Assembly (NCBI RefSeq): GCF_963169125.1
Contig: NC_084797.1
Coordinates: 88,693,868-88,757,867 of the forward strand
DNA length: 64,000 nt
Reading direction: 5' to 3'
Origin: Humulus lupulus
Taxonomy: Eukaryota; Streptophyta; Magnoliopsida; Rosales; Cannabaceae
Below, piece after piece: positions 54,439 to 64,000 of the stretch. The position numbers and the translations under genes were made by a program. The first letter of the stretch is position 1; every line of letters begins with the position of its first letter. A model generated the notes under the pieces. The model worked only from the letters and a program-made list of their open reading frames with translations. It was not told where the DNA came from and did not search any database.

Positions 54439-55750
54439 TTACCTGAACAACTCGGGATACCGCTCCCGCATCTCTGATTCAAGTTCCCATGTCACCTCCT
54501 CAACTTTGTTGTTCCTCAACAGCACTTTCACTAAGGCGATGGTCTTGCTCCGCAAGACTTTATCCTTCCGGTCAAGAATCTGAACCGACTTTTCCTCATA
54601 AGACAAATCCTAGTCCAACTCCAAATTCTCATAACTCAGTACATGCGTTGAATCAAATAAATACTTCCGGAGCATTGATACATGAAAAACATTATGAACC
54701 CCTGATAAGGCTAGAGGCATCGCCAGTCTGTAAGCTACCTCTCCAACTCGCTCCAGAATCTCGAAGGGGCCAACAAACCTAGAGCTCAGCTTGCACCGAA
54801 CACCAAACCACTTAACCCCCCTCAAAGGTGAAACCCTAAGAAACACATGGTCATCGACCTGAAACTCTACGCTTCTAGGTCTCAAGTCCGAGTAACTCTC
54901 CTGGCGACTCTGGGAGGTGAGCATTCGAGCTCTAATCTTGTCAATCGCCTCATTAGTCCTTTGAACCATCTCAGGACCCAGCTATCTCCTCTCACCCATC
55001 TCATCCCAATGGATAGGTGACCTGCACTTCCTCTCATAAAGCATTTCATACGGAGCCACTCTGATAGTCGCCTGATAACTTTTATCGTACGAGAACTCAA
55101 TCAAAAGCAGAGACTTACTCCAAGATCCCCCAAAATCTAGCACACAAGCTCGTAGCATGTCCTCCAATATATGAATCATCCTCTCAGACTGTCTATCTGT
55201 CTGAGGATGATAAGCGGTACTAAACTGTAACTGTGTGCCCATAGCCTTCTGCAGACTCTCCCAAAACTTAGAGGTGAAGTCTGTGGTGATATCTTCCCAC
55301 TTCCACTTTGGAATCCCTAGAGGCTGTAGCAACCCTGCTGGCCTCTGATGTTCAGCCTTGACCTGCTGACAAGTTAAGTACTTGGCAACATAATCCACCA
55401 CATCCCTTTTCATGCCCGACCACCAATACGAAGCTCTTAGATCTTGGTACATCTTCGTCGTACCTGGATGTAAGGCATAGGGAGTGGTATGCAATTCATC
55501 TAAGATCTCCCGCCGGATATCAGAATCCATCAGAACACAGATTCGACCCTTGTACTTTTGTAACCCCATCTCCGAGATAGAGAAGTCCTTAGCCGCTCCG
55601 ACCAAGACGTTCTCCCTATGACCTCTCAACTGGGAATCCTTCCCTTGCACCTCCTTGATTCTCTCAAGGAGTGTAGACTAAAGAGCAATGTTAGCTAACT
55701 GACCAACCTCCAATTCTGTACACGCTCTAATCATCTCCTCCGCTACCATA
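54439..55750 (-). pseudogene. int: Chromo-F integrase with chromodomain-like tail
   Basis: On the minus strand: AAKDFSISEMGLQKYKGRIC, zinc finger (CQQVKAEH near 55355), then WKWEDITTDF running straight into TSKFWESLQKAMG. Compared with Chromo-E about 65 codons are deleted in frame, removing the second catalytic Asp. The Glu motif is kept as QSERMIHILEDML near 55165. Further stops lie near 54610 and 54980. The tail ends ERYPELFR at 54439. Inactive. Confidence 0.88.
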
Positions 55751-57620
55751 TCAGATATTTGTCTCAAACTGAACAACTGTCCTGGGCCTTTTCCGACTCA
55801 ATGCATCAGCGACCACATTAGCCTTCCTAGGATGGTATAGGATATCACAATAATAATCCTTAACCAACTCCAGCCACTGCCTCTGGCGCATATTCAGATC
55901 CTTCAGAGTAAAGAAGTACTTCAAACTCTTATGGTCGGTGTATATCTCGCATTTCTCACCATATAGATAATGTCTCCAAATCTTAAGTGTGAATACCATC
56001 GCTGCCAACTCCAGATCATGCTTGAGATATCTCTGCTCATACTCCTTTAACTGTCTCGATGCGTAGGCTATCACCTTTCCAGCTTGCATCAACACACAAC
56101 CTAAACCCTGTCTGGAAGCATCACAATAAACCACAAACTTCTCATTATCTGTCGGCAAACTTAACACTGGTGTGGTGATCAGTCGCTGCTTCAACTCCTT
56201 GAAACTGTTCTCACATCTGTCTGTCCAAACATACTTTGCTTCTTCTTTGTCAGTTCTGTCCACGGCGTAGCTATCCTGGAGAACCTCTCAACAAACTGTC
56301 GATAATATCCTGCCAATCTCAGAAAACTCCTCACTTCAGGAATGTTGCTCGGTCTAGGCCAATCTCTCACTGCCTCAATCTTACTTGGGTCAACCAAAAT
56401 CCCCTCTTTACTGATGATATGACCAAGAAATGTAACTTGCGGTAACCAGAACTCACTTGCTGAACTTAGCATATAACCTATGCTCCCTTAGCTGCTGCAA
56501 TACCAAACGTAGGTGCTGCTCATGCTCTGTCTCTGACTGAATACACCAGAATGTCGTTGATAAACACAATCACAAACTTATCCAGATAGTCCCTGAAAAC
56601 CCTATTCATCATATCCATAAAAGTTGCTGGGGCATTTGTTAATCCAAAGGACATGACCAGGAATTCATAATGTCCATACCTCGTTCGAAAATAGGTCTTT
56701 GGTATGCCCTCTTCTTTAATCCTTAACTGGTGGTAACCTGATCGGAGATCAATTTTGGAAAACATTGTTCTTCCCTGTAGCTGGTCAAATAAATTGTCGA
56801 TCCTAGGCAGTGGATTCTTGTTCTTAATGGTCAACTTGCTCAGCTCCCTATCAATACACATCCTAAGAGATCCATCCTTTTTCTTGACAAGCAACACTGG
56901 AGCACCCCATGGTGAGAAACTCGGTCTGATGAACCCCAAATCTATTAACTCCTGCAACTGAATCTTCAACTCCTTCAGCTCAGCTGGAGCCATTCTGTAA
57001 GGTGTCCTAGATATTGGCTCCACCCCTGGCGCCAACTCTATAAAAAACTCAATCTCTCTCTGCGGCGACAACCTTGGCAGATCTGCTGGGAATAAATCTG
57101 GAAACTCAAATACCAATCTGGTCTCCCCCGGTCCAACCGACACAACCCTAGAGGTATCCATAACATTCGCTAGGAATCCTATGCAATCTTCCTGCATCAG
57201 GTCTCTAGCCTTCAGTGCTGAAATCATAGGTACTCGCAGTCCACTAGCTGTCCCCACAAATACAAAGGGCACCTCCCCTTCTGGTTCAAAAGTCACCATC
57301 CTGCGCTTGCAGTCAATCGTCGCCCCATACTTCGATAACCAATCAATCCCTAGGACCATATTGAAGTCATCCATCGCAAGCTCAATCGGATCAACAGACA
57401 ATTCCCTACCATTTACCTCTACTGGTAAAGCTTTAATCCATCTCCTAGAGAATGCCAGCTTTCCCAGTTGGCAACAAAGTCTGAAAACCCCTAGCCTACA
57501 AAACACCATGTCTACACAGCTGTATCACTCTAGCAGATACAAATGAATGAGTAGCTCCCGAATCAATCAATGCAGTATAAGAAAACCCAGCACTAGAAAT
57601 CTGACCTGTCACAATCGAGG
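55751..57620 (-). pseudogene. pol: Chromo-F protease, reverse transcriptase and RNase H
   Basis: Minus strand. The protease motif ALIDSGATHSFVSA is near 57540-57585. Reverse transcriptase runs 56400-57060 with [20 protein letters not shown] and [13 protein letters not shown]; its catalytic motif reads FINDILVYS near 56560, so the first Asp of the usual FIDD/YVDD is Asn. The Tyr of CIDYREL is also missing. RNase H is at 55770-56140 ([39 protein letters not shown]). Stops or shifts occur near 56520, 56480, 56270, 55751 and 57510. Not functional. Confidence 0.9.
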
Positions 57621-57699
57621 TGCTAGCCTCCGCCTTAGCCTAAGTCAAAGTAAACACTCTGGCAAGAGCGAGACTATCACCCTGCTTCGGCTCCTCTTT

Positions 57700-58674
57700 C
57701 CTGGCTTGTGGGCAGTCCTTCTTTAGATGATTAGCACTCTTACAGACAAAGCAGGCTCTATTCCTGCACTCACCCTGGTCTCATCATCTGCACCGAGGAC
57801 ATACTGGAAAACTCCTCCAGTTGTCACCTTCGCCCTGACGGCCACTAAAAGCACCTCGTGCCCTCCTATCCGAGCTAGGAGGAACAAAAGAATCTGGGTC
57901 CTTTCCCTTCTGCTCACTGGAGCCACTACCCTGACTGGATCCAATAGAAGGAGGCACTGTCCTCCTGGCATCGCACCTAACAACGCTTTCCCTCCAAATC
58001 TGGTCCTCGGCCCCCTCAGCTGTAAGGGTCTTGTCTACAACTTGAGCATATGTAGTAGTCTCTGGATCCAAGGTGATCTTTACATCACGGGAAATCATAA
58101 CATTCAATTCCCGCACAAATCTATCTCTTCTTTCCGCATCCGTCGGCACTAAATTCGGCGCAAACTTTGCCAACCAGTTAAATCTCAAAGCATACTCAGT
58201 AACTGTCAACCGGTTCTGAGTCAGGTTGATGAACTCGTCAACCTTCGTAGCTCGAACTGTAACACTATAATACTTCTCGTTGAAGATGTTCCTGAACTCT
58301 TCCCAGGTCATAACTCCCACATTCCTCCTCTGAACTACTACCTCCCACCAGATGCGGGCATCCTCTCTAAACATGTAGCTAGCACAAGCTACCCTCTCAT
58401 TCCCCTTAACCCTCATAAAATCCAGGATAGAGGAAATCATATTCATCCACTACTCTGCCCGCAGTGGGTCTGGTCCACCCTCAAAGGTGGGAGGATGCTG
58501 CTTCCTAAACATCTCATACAAAGGTTCCCACCTATTCTCCATAATAGTCTGAACCAGCACTGGCACCACAACCTGCTGAACTGACAACCCAGTGACCTTT
58601 GGAGGGGCCTGCTGCCTCAACTGTCGAAGTTCCTCCTCTGTTCGTTGTAATCTTGCTTCCATTTCGACAAACAT
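57700..58674 (-). pseudogene. gag: Chromo-F gag
   Basis: Minus strand from ATG 58674 (MFVEMEARLQRTEEELRQL). One in-frame stop at 58450-58452 interrupts FEGGPDPLRAE / WMNMI. A capsid-type domain follows (ARIWWEVVVQRR, TWEEFRNIFNEKYYS). Ser/Gly-rich linker, then after a stop near 57784 the zinc knuckle CFVCKSANHLKKDC near 57720-57760, a standard CX2CX4HX4C. Otherwise well preserved. Confidence 0.88.
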
Positions 58675-59107
58675 CTATTGCTAATTCTGTGGGGTAGGTG
58701 GAGGGTCCTGACCCTAGTTGTCATTCTCGGCCCTACTGCCATGGAGTCTCGATGATTGTCCAGGCTTCTCAAAAATATGCCAGCAATCAACGACGCCGCT
58801 CATCAGGCAAGATAACAACATCCAAAACCACCTCCCAGATCATAATAGTCAACCATAAACAACAATCCACATAACATACAGATAGCATATAACACTCAAC
58901 GGGCCATGCCCTGGCATCATACATAAGTTAACTCATTCATCATGCTCTATATGAAATAAGCAGGAAAATAGGGCACTTAAGAACATATTCAAGCATATAA
59001 GTCAATCATTACCAACCAACCCTGAGTTGAGCTTGTCACTGACAATGAGCGTACATGTTCAGTCAATCTCCAGAAACCATAAACCTTGGCTTGCTCTGAT
59101 ACCAAGT
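58675..59107 (-). promoter_or_regulatory. Chromo-F leader with primer binding site
   Basis: On the minus strand TTGGTATCAGAGC (59105-59093), complementary to the 3' end of initiator Met-tRNA, follows the 5' LTR at two bases' distance. The rest (58675-59092) is untranslated leader. Confidence 0.85.
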
Positions 59108-60897
59108 TGTAACACCCTACTTCTTTAGAGCAATTACTAAGTGAGTTTAAATTGTGCAATTAACTCACTAATCGAGGTTTTAAGACAAAAGTGTAATTAA
59201 ACCATAAACATAGTCTTATACTTTGAAAATAATTCCATACATAAAAAATCATAAAGCATTTAACATTTGGGATCCCAAAATACTATTTAGAAATATTTAC
59301 AACTCAAAACTATAACTAAAGTAGGCTAAACGAAAAAATCAAGGTTTAGTACAACCATCTCCCAAAATACCCCTGGCCGTGGCAGCCAGGCAGGCCAAAC
59401 ATCTACGCGCTACTTCACGCTCTCTGTACTCATGGTTGGTCGACTTTCCCCTTGCCCTTACCTGCACCATAGAGCACCCGTGAGCCGAAGTCCAGTAAGA
59501 AAACCCTCACAAGCAGATAACATAAGCATATTTCGCATTCAACATATAATCAAGCCATCATCAGGCTAAACACGTACGGCCATGCCGTCCCGGGTGCTTT
59601 ACCAGGCCTTGGGTTCGCGGTCCATACCATGAGGATATCACAGGTATCCTTTAGGGTCTCGCCCTAGCAACTCGGACTTCGCGTACTAAACGCTGCTCCC
59701 GGCCCCTTGCTGTTCTCGGCCTTCGCCGTTCCCGACCCTCGCCATTCCCGACTCTTACCGTTCATTCACATATGTGCACACATAGCATAATTAAGCAGAC
59801 ACTTAAACACATATAAACTCAATCAAAGGGGCTATGCCCTGCAACACAACCATATAGGGTCGTGCCCTGCAACACAACTCTACAGGTACAACAGTTTTCT
59901 TACTTGTGTCCCGGGCTTTCCAAGCACCGATGTCCCGAGCACAGTCCCCTAGTCCGAGCCTTGCTGAAACCCTAGTCACAACGTACCAACAATATCCATC
60001 CATCAAGTAATAATCCATTAAATAATTTTGGGTCATAATTCTAGTCTTCGAGACCTTGAATTCTATCAATCCGAGTGATAAAATCCATCTTGAGCCATAA
60101 CTTTTTTATTCCCAAGACTAAAACCTCTTTAAAGCCAAAAAATGCACTAAGCGTCGCGGGCCCATGTGGCCATGCCGCGGCCCGCCCCCAACCAGAGACC
60201 TCCAACCCCAAAACAGGGCAGGCGCGTCGCGGCCCAAGCAAGGGCATGCCGCAGCCCACCCTTCTTCCTAGCAACCAAAATGTTATAGAGGGCTGCGGCT
60301 CAGCAAGAACAATGCCGCGACCCGACCCTTCGAACCCAGAGAAATAGAGAGAAATGGTCGGTTTAGAGAATTCTCAATGTTTCTTATGTTTTGTTTTATA
60401 TAACTTAGTCTTTAAGGTTACCTCAAGGCTCGGGGTACCAAAAACGTCCCCGAGGGAAAAATGGTAAATTTCCCCAATATTCCTTCCTAAACATTCTATC
60501 TTCAAATATATCTAAAAATATTTATTTCCATGACCTGATAACCCCATAAAACGTCTAATACCCGAAATACCCCTCGACTCGACTCGAGTTGGGTTTTCTA
60601 CCCCGTTGTGACTTTCTAGCTAACAACTTCCTAGGACTGACTCAGATCGTGCAACGCAGATATATCACAAATATATCCCAATTATTACAATTATCACATT
60701 TATGCCCTCAACGGGCTAAAATTACAAACATGCCCCTAACAACCAAACGGGGTCCACATGCATATTTAATTCACCTATTCATGCATCTCTAATCACATAT
60801 TCATACAAATTCACATATCATAACATTAAATCACTTATTGCCATCCAGGCACACTAATCGAGGCCCTAAGCCTAATTAGAAAATTTGGGACGCTACA
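59108..60897 (-). repeat. Chromo-F 5' LTR
   Basis: 1,790 bp. Matches 52282-54403 except for an internal deletion of about 330 bp at about 60338, between short GAGAAA-type repeats. Ends TGTAGCGTCCC (60897) and GGTGTTACA (59108) on the minus strand. Confidence 0.9.
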
Positions 60898-61053
60898 CCT
60901 TAAGAGTAGCATTGAGTACCCTCTTCTGTATAGAATTCTATCGACCAGAATAAATTGAGCAGCTTGCCTCTGGAGGGCTCTTGCTTTGTTTCTATCCGTT
61001 AGAAACACTCCTTGAGTCAAGTACTCAGTGAAAGGTGCCATCCACGTATCCGC
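60898..61053 (-). pseudogene. Tat-G pol fragment between RNase H and integrase
   Basis: Minus strand: DTWMAPFTEYLTQGVFL, ARALQRQAAQFILVDRILYR and RGYSMLLLRC, matching Tat-B 23245-23390. Continuation of Tat-G on the far side of Chromo-F. Homology ends near 61053, where LTR-D2 begins. Confidence 0.85.
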
Positions 61054-62331
61054 TGCCTGAATTATCAGAGATGTTTAACCTGCTTTGATGCTTCGGTTGG
61101 AAACTTAACCGTTTGGGCTCGGGATCGATCCTACTTCCTTGTTAAGTGGAATTCAATGTCCCGGAGGCTAAGAGTTGGTCTGGAAGTTGTTATTTACCTG
61201 TTATTGATGGGAGCTTCTTTATCGCGGTTGTGACTAGGTTTTCGCTAAGGGCTTGAATCGGGGATCGTGCTTAGAGGGTTGTTGCTAGTAACACGCATAC
61301 GGACCAAAGGTAAGAAAACTGCACCTGTTATGTGAATACATTAGTAGAGCTTAGTTAAGGTGATTAACATGATTATAATTACGTTGTAGATGTTTGATTA
61401 AGTACGCTATAACGTGCATAATTATGATTATGCTTATGATTGTTGAGTGAATGTATTATAATGCATTATGTGATTATCTGTTAAGTATGCTATATGAAAC
61501 ATGTGGTTGTCTAATATGTCTGTGAGGATTAGTTTATAAACTAGGGTATCATTAGAGTGCTAAATGGGGATCAACTTATTAGTTAAGAATATGACGGGCT
61601 CTGGGAGATTCTTAATAGTTAAGAATCCCAAGGCTTTAACTTATAAGTTGGAGGCACGTGGTGGCTTGACTTGTAAGTCAAGGGCATAAGGGACTTAGTT
61701 TATAAGCTAAGATTGGCATAATGCACGTGGAGTGCAAGCCACCATTGCTGGGCCACCCTGGGAGTGCAACATGCACTTGACTGGCTCGGATGCCAACAAC
61801 TGGAAAGGAAGTGCGACATGCATTTGTGTGACTCTATGGTCTCCAATTGAGTTTAATAAATGCATTGGATTAAGTTATTGCTGTTAAATGGTTGTTTATT
61901 CGTTGAACTATTGATTAAGTTTTCTTGCTGAGTCTTCTGGCTCACAGGTGCTTTGTGGTGCAGGTAAAGGTAAAGAGAAGCTCAACCAGCCATGAGTCAG
62001 AGGGCATTAGCAGTGGTATGTACATATGCAGTCTACTCGACCACCACGGCCGAGATGCTCAGAGGAACTAGGGTTAAACCCAGCTTTTGCCGCTTAGGAC
62101 GGCTTAATGTGTAATCTGAGTTTTGTAACAGGCTTTTAAACTAATGATTTTGGGATCCCATGTAAAGAACTAGTTATCAACTTATTGGAAATGTTTATGA
62201 AATGATCAAAAGTTTTTAATACCCAAACCTTAGTGGTTTAATCACATGTTTAGTCCAAATGACTTGTTAGTAAGTCCAGCACTGGTTTCAAAACACACCT
62301 GATAATGGACCCTAATTAGCAGGGCGTTATA
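61054..62331 (+). repeat. LTR-D2, 5'-truncated chromovirus-type LTR
   Basis: Same family as LTR-D but in the opposite orientation; ends AGGGCGTTATA at 62331. The middle part (61200-61320) resembles the Chromo-E LTR (GTTGTGACTAGG, then GGTAAGAAAAC). Its beginning is missing, so the junction with Tat-G is not a clean insertion. Confidence 0.65.
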
Positions 62332-62774
62332 GTTTTGCTTGTAAAGTTTCTATTCATGTATGTCCTATAGATCTGCCCGTCATTGATTGGAAATTTGAAA
62401 CTGACATTCTTAAGAAATGATTACTTAATTACAACATTGATTTCAGAATATGTATATTTTGTGGTAATTGTGTTGAGTATTGACCAACAAATTTTTTATC
62501 TATTTTTCAGAAGAAAAAAAATTATCAATGAATGAAGAATATGAAATTTCTACTTATCATCATCACGGATTGAATTATAATCAAATTTCCCTGGGTTGTT
62601 TACCAATATTAGTATACATGTAAAGAATATGTATACAATGAAGTTTTCTGAAAAAAAAATATGCTTGTGGAGGAAGACCTCCTACGGATAAGAGACATAG
62701 GGCTAAAGAGAGAGCAAAAAAGGGATCTTTCATGCATTAGCCTCAAGCGACCTAGCCTAATCCATTCCCAACAA
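62332..62774. other. Unassigned AT-rich stretch before the plastid-like segment
   Basis: No protein, RNA or repeat recognised. I could not decide whether 62640-62774 still belongs to the transferred plastid DNA; it does not look like rps15, which normally lies upstream of ndhH. Confidence 0.4.
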
Positions 62775-63941
62775 ATGTATACTGATCAGAAAAGTTTCAT
62801 TTGTTAGAAATTCATACAAATTCTAACCCATCAAATTTTCTTTCTTTTACTCTCGACGGTAAAGATATTATTGACTATGAACCAATATTAGGCTATTTAC
62901 ATGGAGGGATGGAAAAAATTGCAGAAATCCAAACAAGTATACAATATCTCCCTTATGTAACGTGTTGGGATTATTTACCTACTATGTTCACGAAAGCAAT
63001 AACCATAAATGGACCAGCGTTGTTGGGAAATATCCAAGTACCTAAAAGACCTAGCTATATCAAAGCAATTATGTTGGAGTTGAGTCATATAGCTTATCAC
63101 CTGTTATGGCTTGGTCCTTTTATGGCATATATTGGGGCATGAATTCATTTTTTCTATATTTTTAGAGAAAGAGAATTAGCATATGATCTATTTGAAGGTG
63201 CCACAGTTATGAGAATGATGTATAATTATTTTCGTATAGGAGGACTAGTGGCTAATTTACCTCATGGATGGATCGTTAAATGTTTAGATTTTTGTGATTA
63301 TTTTTAACAAGAGTTACTGAATATCAAAAACATATTACCTGAAATCCTATTTTTTTTAGAACGAGTTGAAGGAGTAGGAATTATTGGAAGAGATGACGTA
63401 ATAAATTTGGGTTTCTCAGGCCTAATGATGCAAGCTTCTGGAATACAATGGGATCTTCGTAAAGTTAATCATTATGAATTTTATGATGAATTTGTTTGGG
63501 TAGTACAGTGGAAAAATAAAGGCGATTTGTTTGCTTGGTATCTAGTCTGAATTGGTGAAATGATAGAATCCATAAAAATTATTCAACAGCCTTTAGAAGG
63601 AATTCCAGGGGGGGCATATGAGAGTTTAGAAATCCGAGACGTTAGTAGTGAAAGGAGTCCAGAATGGAATGAATTTGAGTATTGATTTATTAGTAAAAAA
63701 ACCTTCTCCTACATTTAAATTTCCAAAACAAGAACTCTATTTTAGAGTTGAAGCCACAAAGGGAGAATTGAGAATTTTTCTAATAGGGGATCAAAGTGGT
63801 TTTCCTCAGAGATGGGAAAGTCACCTGTCGGGTTTTATCAATTTGCAATTTCTTCCTCAGTTAGCTAAAAGAATGAAATTGGATGATATTAAGAAAATAC
63901 TAGGTAGCATATATATCATTATGGGAGAGGTTGATCATTGA
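62775..63941 (+). pseudogene. ndhH: ndhH pseudogene (nuclear copy of plastid DNA)
   Basis: Homologous almost throughout to plastid ndhH, the 49-kDa subunit of the chloroplast NADH dehydrogenase-like complex (about 393 residues). Recognisable blocks: [89 protein letters not shown] and [11 protein letters not shown]. Stops lie near 62805, 63140, 63305, 63548 and 63683, with many substitutions and at least one frame change near 63640-63690. The first 25 or so codons are barely recognisable. The stop at 63939 is in the expected place next to ndhA. Cannot be functional. Confidence 0.93.
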
Positions 63942-63942
63942 A

Positions 63943-64000
63943 ATGATAATTGAAACAACATAAATACAACATATCAATTTTTTTTCTAGATTGAAATTTT
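63943..64000 (+). pseudogene. ndhA: ndhA 5' end (nuclear copy of plastid DNA), runs off the window
   Basis: One base after the ndhH stop a frame begins MIIETT, stop, IQHINFFSRLKF. This resembles the N-terminus of plastid NdhA. The ndhH-ndhA order and tight spacing are as in plastid genomes, so a contiguous piece was transferred. An early stop replaces a Glu codon. Confidence 0.85.

Larger units (their letters stand above)
52282..60897 (-). mobile_element. Chromo-F, complete Ty3/Gypsy chromovirus (Tekay-like)
   Basis: LTRs at both ends, primer binding site, gag, protease, reverse transcriptase, RNase H, integrase with chromodomain-like tail, polypurine tract, all on the minus strand. Flanks ACTTA (52277-52281) and CCTTA (60898-60902) look like a 5-bp target duplication with one change. 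The Tat-G integrase continues across the two sides. The coding part is decayed. Confidence 0.92.

Noticed and set aside
62801..63142. Functional ndhH in a plastid contig
   Set aside because: Multiple stops, a weak N-terminus and a nuclear retrotransposon context show a pseudogene.

Overview
The window reads as nuclear DNA of a flowering plant, most likely a eudicot. It is AT-rich, and almost all of it is plant LTR retrotransposons of the Ty3/Gypsy Tat and Tekay-like chromovirus lineages and of Ty1/Copia, plus one CACTA (En/Spm-type) DNA transposon and a decayed piece of plastid DNA. I see no intact host gene and no convincing rRNA or tRNA gene. Species cannot be told from the sequence.

Layout, left to right. 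(1) 1-2267: the 5' end of a minus-strand Copia element, 'Copia-I'. (2) 2268-5929 and 29972-~31095: a minus-strand Tat element, 'Tat-A2', split inside gag by a CACTA transposon at 5930-29971 whose 3-bp target duplication (TGT) is exact. (3) Inside the CACTA: 'Tat-A' (9729-16168, gag-protease only) and the full-length 'Tat-B' (17592-29250, two 591-bp LTRs, perfect ACAAA target duplication). (4) ~31096-37917: 'Tat-C', truncated at both ends. (5) 37918-~39300: an inverted LTR fragment, 'LTR-D'. (6) ~39301-42905: the 3' part of a chromovirus, 'Chromo-E', with an open 441-codon integrase frame and a complete LTR, inserted in the LTR of another chromovirus, 'Chromo-F2' (42906-43779). (7) 43780-~61053: a minus-strand 'Tat-G', broken by a truncated Copia ('Copia-H', 49429-52162) and by a complete minus-strand chromovirus, 'Chromo-F' (52282-60897). 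(8) ~61054-62331: another D-type LTR fragment. (9) 62775-64000: a decayed plastid ndhH-ndhA segment.

How the parts work together. The Tat elements share one plan: LTR, gag, protease, reverse transcriptase, two RNase H domains, integrase, a spacer, an ANTISENSE spliced gene with a Transposase_28-like domain and a coiled coil, a second spacer, polypurine tract, LTR. Tat-A and Tat-A2 keep gag-protease and the antisense gene, but in both the protease runs straight into the last few integrase codons. They therefore look like one amplified non-autonomous subfamily.

The most unusual signal is a stem-loop whose 3' arm abuts (by at most 1-2 bases) a run of five to seven G. It occurs at the start and at the end of the antisense cassette. 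I find it eight times in five Tat elements, with different arm sequences but preserved pairing.

Nearly all coding regions carry stops, frameshifts or lost catalytic residues. Many stops are CAA/CAG/CGA to TAA/TAG/TGA changes, as expected from decay of methylated, silenced repeats.
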